21,156 nucleotides of DNA from the NCBI GenBank assembly GCA_024276995.1, contig JAJRWB010000016.1, positions 1 through 21,156 of the forward strand, in the 5' to 3' direction. Position numbers and translations under genes: made by a program. Below the pieces are notes generated by a model, which was given only the letters and a program-made list of their open reading frames with translations, was not told the DNA's origin and searched no databases. Shown piece after piece: positions 16,097 through 21,156 of this stretch; within the stretch, counting starts at the first letter, position 1, and each line of letters starts with the position of its first letter. This DNA is from Candidatus Eiseniibacteriota bacterium (lineage in GTDB: Bacteria; Orphanbacterota; Orphanbacteria; Orphanbacterales; Orphanbacteraceae).

Positions 16097-17422
16097 TCAC
16101 CTCGCGCCGAGAAGCTCAAGGGCGGCCAAGCGGTTGTGTTTGCCGCACAGGAGGCGGAGATTACCCAACTCGTGCTTCCCGCCCCGGCAGAACGGAACGA
16201 TGTGATCGACCTGCAGATGGGCGCTCGCCGAGCAGCGGACGCCGTCATCGCCGATCCAGGTGCACCGCCCGTCGTCGCGCAGAAAGACGGCGTCGCGAAG
16301 AGCGGCGGGAATATGCCGGGAGCGGCGCTTCCCGGACGCACGCTTCCTGTCGGCATCCCGTTTCTCGATCGAGCGTTCCGCTCCGGGAGGATCTTTCCGG
16401 GAATCACAGTTCTCGCTGGAGAGTCCGGGTCCGGCCACGCTCTTCGGCGCGCCGGCCGTTGCGGGAAAGAGTTCTTCCGGTGTAACATGTCTTTCCCGGC
16501 CCGGCCGCCCCTTCCGCGCGTTTCTCTTCTCACGTCGCGCCACCTTCCGCTCCGGGTCGTGCCGCTCGAGAAACTCGTCGAGCGTCTTCTCGAGCAGTGC
16601 CTCGATGCTCCACCGCCGCGAGAGGATCGCCTTCGCCCGCTCCATCTTCGCCAGGAACGCCGCGCTCGCCGAAAAGCGGATCTCGAAGCGCTCTTCCGTC
16701 TCGTTTTCGAAATCCCGGCAGTCCCGCCCGCCGGGCATTGTTCCAGCGGGCGGCCCGCTTCCTGGATTCCAATCACGGCGGAATTCACACCCATTTTGGG
16801 TGTAATCGGGTGCCGCTCCGCCCCCTTCAGCCGGCCGCTCGGCCTCGTCGCGCGGGGCGCGCGAATCGCTCGCCTCCCCGCTCTTCTTCTCTTCCCGCCG
16901 TTCGAAAAGATCGTCCCGGCCGCCACTCTTCTTCCGGCGCACCGCTCTCTTCCCGATCGGCCGGACGATCTCCCTCGACTTCGGGGCGATCCGCCGGGAG
17001 GCCACGATCCTTTCGATATCGATATATCTCTGCCCGGAAACCTGGCGGAGCAGCTCTTCGCGGTTCTCTTCGGTTAGCAGCCGCGCGACCCTCGCCGCGC
17101 CGCACACGGTGAGCTTCCGATCAATCAGAAGAGTGCGCACCTCCGGGAACTTCTTTGCTGAGCGCATGGCGGCGATGAACCGTCCCGTCTTCGACGGTGA
17201 GAAGTTCCACCGCCGGGTACAATAGTCGAATAGGGATGAGTAACCCTTCTTCAAGTGGAGAGCGCGCCGCTCGATCTCGGCCAGGCAGTCGACGAGTTCT
17301 ATCGCCAGTTCGTGCCGGCTTCGAACGACCGCGTCTCCCCTTCGAATGATTTGTGTATCGGTGAGCGTGTTGAGCGTGGTCCGCCCGGCAGTGGCCCGGC
17401 AAATCTTCTTCGTCTCCTCCAT
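16097..17422 (-). CDS. HNH endonuclease family protein with N-terminal helical domain
   Basis: A 441-residue protein of a widespread, often multicopy HNH family seen in Deltaproteobacteria and other large-genome bacteria; its biological role is not settled. The N-terminal domain (about 25-150) has the family pattern EIERRALHLKKGYSSLFDYC, then AAMRSAKKFPEV and a short repeat of helices. A long low-complexity, charged linker (about 160-370) follows. The C-terminal HNH nuclease (about 385-441) has RDDGRCTW, a second Cys in GVRCSA, VDHIVPFCRGG with the catalytic His, NLRLLCGKHN and a final ALELLGA. I start at the ATG at 17422 because GGAGGAGG lies six bases upstream; ATGs at 17440 and 17485 are weaker. 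The linker is highly Arg/Glu-rich, typical of the variable spacer in this family. Confidence 0.82.
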   Translation of the reverse strand: MEETKKICRATAGRTTLNTLTDTQIIRRGDAVVRSRHELAIELVDCLAEIERRALHLKKGYSSLFDYCTRRWNFSPSKTGRFIAAMRSAKKFPEVRTLLIDRKLTVCGAARVARLLTEENREELLRQVSGQRYIDIERIVASRRIAPKSREIVRPIGKRAVRRKKSGGRDDLFERREEKKSGEASDSRAPRDEAERPAEGGGAAPDYTQNGCEFRRDWNPGSGPPAGTMPGGRDCRDFENETEERFEIRFSASAAFLAKMERAKAILSRRWSIEALLEKTLDEFLERHDPERKVARREKRNARKGRPGRERHVTPEELFPATAGAPKSVAGPGLSSENCDSRKDPPGAERSIEKRDADRKRASGKRRSRHIPAALRDAVFLRDDGRCTWIGDDGVRCSASAHLQVDHIVPFCRGGKHELGNLRLLCGKHNRLAALELLGAR

Positions 17423-17471
17423 CCTTTTCCTCCTCCTCATCGTCCACCCGGAGGTCGAGCCCCTCGCATAC

Positions 17472-17480
17472 ATTTTATCA
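17472..17480 (-). promoter_or_regulatory. Extended -10 promoter candidate for the HNH gene
   Basis: On the minus strand TGATAAAAT (an extended -10 of the TGnTAAAAT type) sits about 50 bases before the HNH start codon, with no good -35 at 17 bases. It stands out as an AT-rich spot in GC-rich DNA. Confidence 0.3.
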
Positions 17481-17795
17481 TCCACTTTTTCGGAGCACGG
17501 AGAGGCGCGAGGAGAGGGAAGATCAACCGGAAGAGTCGTTTTCGATCAGATGGAGGGGTCGGTTCGATCCCGGGCGAAGAACGGCGCACTCACGCCGAGT
17601 CGAAAACGAAGCACGACGCCGGATCGGATCGCGTCCGGAAAGGTGTCAAGCATTATTTTCTGAACGAGTCAAATAAATCGGGAAGGAAGGAGAGAAGGAG
17701 CGACTCTCGATTCGAGAGGTGTGGAACGGTTACGATCCGATCGATTCCGGTGCGATTGGAAAACACAATGCCCGCCCGCTCGGCGAACGTGATCG

Positions 17796-17812
17796 GCCAG
17801 GGTCTCCCTGGC
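17796..17812. terminator. Hairpin GCCAGGG-TCT-CCCTGGC, possible terminator
   Basis: A perfect 7-bp inverted repeat with a 3-base loop lies 56 bases beyond the DUF1566 stop. It has the stem of an intrinsic terminator, but no run of T follows on either strand, so it may be a weak terminator, an RNA 3'-end stabiliser or chance. Confidence 0.3.
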
Positions 17813-17868
17813 TCTCCTCGTTTATCTCCTCAGCGGAAAAGTTTCTTGATACCCCCCCAGCTTGTCTC

Positions 17869-19002
17869 CTAGGTCTGTGTCGGGGGAGCGGTGCAGTAGC
17901 GGACGACGCGGAGATCGTGTTTATTTGTTTTATACCGTCTCCCATATTGTGCCCATTCCCCAAAATAGTATCTCCAAACCATATTCGACGCATTAGCAAC
18001 TGTTGTACTCGACCAATAGTTGTACAACGCATCCTGGAAGATCGGATCAATCTCGTTGTAGTTCCCCTCGTAAAGCGCAAGGCTCTGAAGCTCCTTCAGG
18101 TTCGGCATCCGCCAGTCGTCGTGGCCTCCCCAGTGGAGCGTGTCGGCCAGTTGAAGCGCAATCTGCCACGTGAGGTTCAGTTGCTGCCGCGTCCAGACGT
18201 GCTGAGACCATTCGAGGCCGGTCACGTTGTCGTGGATCGTCTCCTGGCCGGAAACGGTCGCGTCGAGAGTGTACGACATCGGGTTGTAGATGTTCTCTGC
18301 GTCCTCGTTCGGGAAGCCGGCGGCGGGGCAGGAACCCTTCGAAGTGAGGGTAAAGCAACTGTGCTGGCCTGTCGCGGGAAGCGTACATCCGAGACCGCCG
18401 GGGCAACCACGGACGGGGCGGACGCTGTTTGGTTCGAGTTTGATGCGCTGGTACAGTCCACCGATTACCGTACCTATCGCATCACCATATCCCTCGGTCA
18501 GGTTTGGCCCAACGAGGAACGAGGATGTCGTACTTGACCAGTATCCCGCCCCACCCATAGCATCTTCGAAGATCGGATCGATTGCCGGGCCGGATCGGCC
18601 GTAATCGACGATCGACTGCAACTCCTTCACGTTCGGCAATCTCCAATCGCCGTGCCCCCCCCAATGAAGGGAATCGCAGAACTGGAGCGCCTGCTGCCAC
18701 GGCATTGCCTGGAACGCGGCTTGCGTCCACTCGAGCCCGGTGTTGTTATCGATCACCGTCTCCTGGCCCGGCACATTGGAAACGAGCGTGTAAGAGAGCG
18801 GATTGTAAGCCGTCTCCGCATCCTGCCCCGGAAAACCGACCGCCGGGCAGGGAACGATGCCCTGACCGTCGTAGCACTCGGTCTGGCCGGTGGCGGGGAG
18901 GGTGCACTGAGCCCATGCCGGGGCGCCGGAGAACACAGCTAGAATCAGAAGGATGAACACCGCAAAAAGCCAAGTCTTTTCTATACGTATAATACGTTTC
19001 AT
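17869..19002 (-). CDS. Secreted protein with two tandem DUF1566 (Lcl C-terminal-like) modules
   Basis: A 377-residue exported protein. A signal peptide covers about residues 1-31 (basic start, long hydrophobic core, cleavage after AWA). The mature part is two copies of one module: residues 33-200 and 206-370 both open with CTLPATGQ and share GFP-DAE-YNP-SYTL, GQET, DN-TGLEW, LHWGGH-DWR-PN-KELQS, IDPIF-DA and YWSSTT. These are DUF1566/Lcl-C hallmarks, a family linked to collagen- or glycan-binding surface proteins; function here is unproven. Module 2 lacks a few residues around the loop after YWSSTT. GGAAGGG lies seven bases before the ATG. It sits 77 bases after the heparinase-like gene on the same strand, so the two are probably co-transcribed. 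Its codons look less GC-rich than those of the respiratory genes. Confidence 0.85.
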   Translation of the reverse strand: MKRIIRIEKTWLFAVFILLILAVFSGAPAWAQCTLPATGQTECYDGQGIVPCPAVGFPGQDAETAYNPLSYTLVSNVPGQETVIDNNTGLEWTQAAFQAMPWQQALQFCDSLHWGGHGDWRLPNVKELQSIVDYGRSGPAIDPIFEDAMGGAGYWSSTTSSFLVGPNLTEGYGDAIGTVIGGLYQRIKLEPNSVRPVRGCPGGLGCTLPATGQHSCFTLTSKGSCPAAGFPNEDAENIYNPMSYTLDATVSGQETIHDNVTGLEWSQHVWTRQQLNLTWQIALQLADTLHWGGHDDWRMPNLKELQSLALYEGNYNEIDPIFQDALYNYWSSTTVANASNMVWRYYFGEWAQYGRRYKTNKHDLRVVRYCTAPPTQT

Positions 19003-19079
19003 TTGACAACCCTTCCTGATGCTCTGCCTCGCTTCCGTCGATCGGTCTTTTTCCGGTTCCTAGATTTTTCGAATCATTT

Positions 19080-21156
19080 CTACCGGAGGATGACGAGCTT
19101 CCCGCTCGTCCTCTTATCGGCCGACCGGAGAACGTAGAAATAGACGCCGGAAGAGACGCGGCCGCCACCGTCGCTCATGCCGTTCCAGGAGACAACTCCC
19201 CGGTGCTCGCCAAGATTCCACGAGCGGACCTTCCTCCCCCGAACGTCGTAGATGGCAAGAGTGGCCGGCAGCGACTGACCGGACGGTATGGCGTACGCAA
19301 TCGACGTACCCGCTGTGAAGGGGTTCCGGCTGAGCAGACGAACTGAAAGACCTCCGTTTACGGCGGAGTTGTCTCCTTCGGCGACGGAAGTCGCCCCCTG
19401 AGAATCGAGGAACTCGATCGTATGGGTTCCCGCCGATAGCGGACATACGAACGTGCCCGTGTCGTTCGGCGGCGAGGGAGAGCCGTCGATAGCGACGGCG
19501 GCCACGCTGCTCGGGAGACCCGCTATTCTCAAGGTGGTCGCCGAATCGGCCACCACATATCCATTCGGATCGTAAAGATAGAGATCGATCCGGTTGTCGG
19601 CGTCGAATAAATAGCTGGAAATGGTAAGGCTCTCCATACGGGCGGCGAAGAAGTGGGACGTCGCCCCTTCCGATCCTTCCCAGGCGGCGATCTTTGCATC
19701 GGTGCGGAGAGAATCGTAGAGCATGAAGGTGTCGTTCAACGATACGTTGGTGAGGACGGTCCAGGGATAACTCGCCCCGAAAGAGGCGCCTGTCCCGTTG
19801 GTCGTTTCGAACCGTGTCGGTGTGAGCGCGGCAGATGCAGCGTCTCGGGCCTCGAGGGAGGTGAAGAACTGCAGGTTATTATCCGCGACGTTGTTGCTCA
19901 CCTTGAGGTACTGCCAGTAGATGTCATCCTGCTGCACCATGTGGCTGCCGAGAGTGCCTGTCAGCGTCGAATCGGGAGGATCGAGGAACCAGGCGTCCAT
20001 CTCCCCCTGGCGGGTGTAGGGGGGAGTGGTGATCTGGGAGTCAGCCACGGTGTAGTGGTAACCGGGGGAGACCTCGTGAATCGCGTCCCATACACTCGGG
20101 TTCAGCACCCAGGAGTAGGTGTGGGTGGAATCGGAGCGGAGGTCGTCGACGATGAAGAAACAGTCGGGACGGAGGAAGAGGACATGGCGGTCGAAGCGGG
20201 AGATATGGCGATCTGGGACATACGGAGTTGCAATATTATACGCCGCCTTCGCGTCGCCCCGCACGTAGAAGAGGGTGCTGTCCGCGTCGAGGACGTCGTA
20301 GAGGTGAAGAGTTTTCAGAGAATCATCAGGCTCCGGATACCACTGTGCCCCCTCTCCCCACTGGCCGACACCGTCGATCAGGATCGTGTTGTTCGTCTCC
20401 GTTTTCTTGACCGTCGGGAATTTCCCGACTTTGCTCTCCTCGCACGCCTGCCAGTCGCCGTGGCCGTAGATCAAAAAGCCGTTCGCATCGCCGTCCATGT
20501 GGCCGTCGTATCCGTGCGACCAGCGTCCGTTGGCGTATGCCGCATTCCCCCCCACGATTCCACATCGCATGTAGAAATGGACGTCGTCGTTCCCCCAGCC
20601 GCTCCGTGCGACGACGACCTCCTGGTCGGGGAAGTAGTGGGAGAGGGGGAGTGTCGTGAGGCTCTCCGGAGGGAGAGTGTCATACGGCTCGTGCGCCCAG
20701 AGGACGAAGGGGGGCGTGTGGATCCATGTGGACCCTCTCCCCACCGCGTCGAGGTACTGGCGCTCCACCAGCTTCTGGAGATGCCCGTCCTGGAGGAGGA
20801 AGGCATAAGGGGCGATATCGTTCGCGTGGGGAGCCGGATAGGCCGTGCTCAGACTGTCCCAGAGCCACCGCTTCATCGTCTGGGAGTAGAGGAAGTCGTC
20901 CCCCATGGGGAAGCCCATATACTCCTCGCCCTGGGTCGGCAGGATCATGGCGAACCAGTACTGGCGCACATTCTGGTAGAACGCCCTGCCGAGAGGTGAG
21001 GAGACGAGTTCCGGGTGGTTTTCCGCGGCCACGAGGTACTCCGCCGTGAAGCGGCCCCAGTCCCTTCCACCGTAGCCGAGTCCTCCGTCCCAGAAGCCGT
21101 CACTGCCGTAGCCTTGATTGTCCGAGGCGTAGTCTTCGATAAACCGATTCGCGTAA
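19080..21156 (-). CDS. Secreted heparinase II/III-like protein with C-terminal FlgD-like/T9SS-type sorting domain (partial, 5' end outside window)
   Basis: The reading frame is open to the window edge, so the start and signal peptide are missing; 691 residues are visible. An N-terminal all-helical part (to about 150) is followed by a beta-rich domain whose HYFPDQEVVVARSGW (about 172-186) and SHGYDGHMDGDANGFLIYG (about 213-231) match the heparinase II/III C-terminal domain of polysaccharide lyases; TNNTILIDGVGQ follows. Mid-region strands lead to a last part of about 85 residues (LLSRNPFTAGTSIAYAIPSGQ to GKLVILR), with LAIYDVRGRKVRSW and SSGVYFYVLR. This is the FlgD-like Ig/type A sorting domain of FCB-group secreted proteins. 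It probably cleaves an acidic polysaccharide outside the cell; the substrate is not predictable here. A GTG at 21032 is internal, not the start. Confidence 0.85.
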   Translation of the reverse strand, partial: YANRFIEDYASDNQGYGSDGFWDGGLGYGGRDWGRFTAEYLVAAENHPELVSSPLGRAFYQNVRQYWFAMILPTQGEEYMGFPMGDDFLYSQTMKRWLWDSLSTAYPAPHANDIAPYAFLLQDGHLQKLVERQYLDAVGRGSTWIHTPPFVLWAHEPYDTLPPESLTTLPLSHYFPDQEVVVARSGWGNDDVHFYMRCGIVGGNAAYANGRWSHGYDGHMDGDANGFLIYGHGDWQACEESKVGKFPTVKKTETNNTILIDGVGQWGEGAQWYPEPDDSLKTLHLYDVLDADSTLFYVRGDAKAAYNIATPYVPDRHISRFDRHVLFLRPDCFFIVDDLRSDSTHTYSWVLNPSVWDAIHEVSPGYHYTVADSQITTPPYTRQGEMDAWFLDPPDSTLTGTLGSHMVQQDDIYWQYLKVSNNVADNNLQFFTSLEARDAASAALTPTRFETTNGTGASFGASYPWTVLTNVSLNDTFMLYDSLRTDAKIAAWEGSEGATSHFFAARMESLTISSYLFDADNRIDLYLYDPNGYVVADSATTLRIAGLPSSVAAVAIDGSPSPPNDTGTFVCPLSAGTHTIEFLDSQGATSVAEGDNSAVNGGLSVRLLSRNPFTAGTSIAYAIPSGQSLPATLAIYDVRGRKVRSWNLGEHRGVVSWNGMSDGGGRVSSGVYFYVLRSADKRTSGKLVILR

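Larger units (their letters stand above)
17423..17868. other. Gene-free stretch between the DUF1566 and HNH genes
   Basis: It contains no recognisable gene. Apart from the possible HNH promoter at its left end and a hairpin at 17796-17812, I see only Arg/Ser-rich shadow reading frames. A lower-GC patch near 17640-17680 has no recognised feature. Confidence 0.55.

Noticed and set aside
17640-17665. GGTGTCAAGCATTATTTTC patch resembling sequence seen near REP-associated transposases
   Set aside because: Only a partial resemblance from memory; no transposase, paired repeat or REP hairpin is present nearby.
18002-18028. Repeated GTTGTAC and palindrome GTTGTACAAC inside the DUF1566 gene
   Set aside because: It lies within coding sequence for conserved module residues (YNYWSSTT region), so codon choice explains it.
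18364-18906. LPATG in the DUF1566 protein as a sortase signal
   Set aside because: It occurs at the start of each module, not near the C-terminus, with no following hydrophobic tail. A similar LPKTGQ-type opening is common in DUF1566 proteins.
18980-18998. Inverted repeat CGTATAATACG at the start of the DUF1566 gene
   Set aside because: It lies within the codons for residues 2-8 and does not fit a promoter of the gene itself; probably chance.

Overview
The window is high-GC bacterial DNA (roughly 60-65% G+C by eye), densely packed, with many overlapping stop/start codons. I see no RNA genes, CRISPR arrays, insertion sequences or tRNAs. Several traits point to a Gram-negative bacterium of the FCB side of the tree (a Krumholzibacteriota, Eisenbacteria or Latescibacterota-like lineage), probably an uncultured genome. 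These are a B-type SdhCAB, a periplasmic tetraheme cytochrome and outer-membrane porin, a DUF4301 protein, and a large secreted protein with a C-terminal FlgD-like/T9SS-type sorting domain. This placement is inference, not proof.

Left third, plus strand, respiration. Positions 10-3343 encode succinate dehydrogenase/fumarate reductase in the order sdhC-sdhA-sdhB. After a 264-bp intergenic stretch with two short perfect palindromes comes a second plus-strand operon (3608-9585): an outer-membrane porin, a tetraheme cytochrome c (NapM-like), NapA, NapD, a NapG-like polyferredoxin and NapH. Gene order and the NapA sequence match the Desulfovibrio-type periplasmic nitrate reductase, which lacks NapB and uses NapM. 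Here NapC is missing too, and the NapG-like protein has lost the hydrophobic part of its Tat signal.

Middle, minus strand (9598-15604), transcribed towards the nap operon: a three-subunit molybdenum hydroxylase, then an isoprenylcysteine-methyltransferase-like membrane protein and a DUF4301 protein. The hydroxylase is of the 4-hydroxybenzoyl-CoA reductase type: a small 2x[2Fe-2S] subunit, a large Mo subunit, and an FAD subunit carrying the diagnostic extra [4Fe-4S] loop. The expected catalytic Glu of the large subunit is Gln. DUF4301 carries motifs that recall UDP-sugar pyrophosphorylases.

Right third, minus strand, more accessory in character. It holds a 492-bp gene-free gap, an HNH endonuclease-family protein, a 446-bp gene-free gap, a secreted protein of two tandem DUF1566 modules, and a secreted heparinase II/III-like protein with a C-terminal sorting domain that runs off the window edge.

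Taken together, SdhCAB exchanges electrons with the quinone pool and the Nap system would be a quinol- or ferredoxin-fed nitrate sink. The HCR-like enzyme is a low-potential reductase or hydroxylase, possibly for an aromatic or heteroaromatic substrate. The last two proteins suggest extracellular polysaccharide degradation and surface binding.
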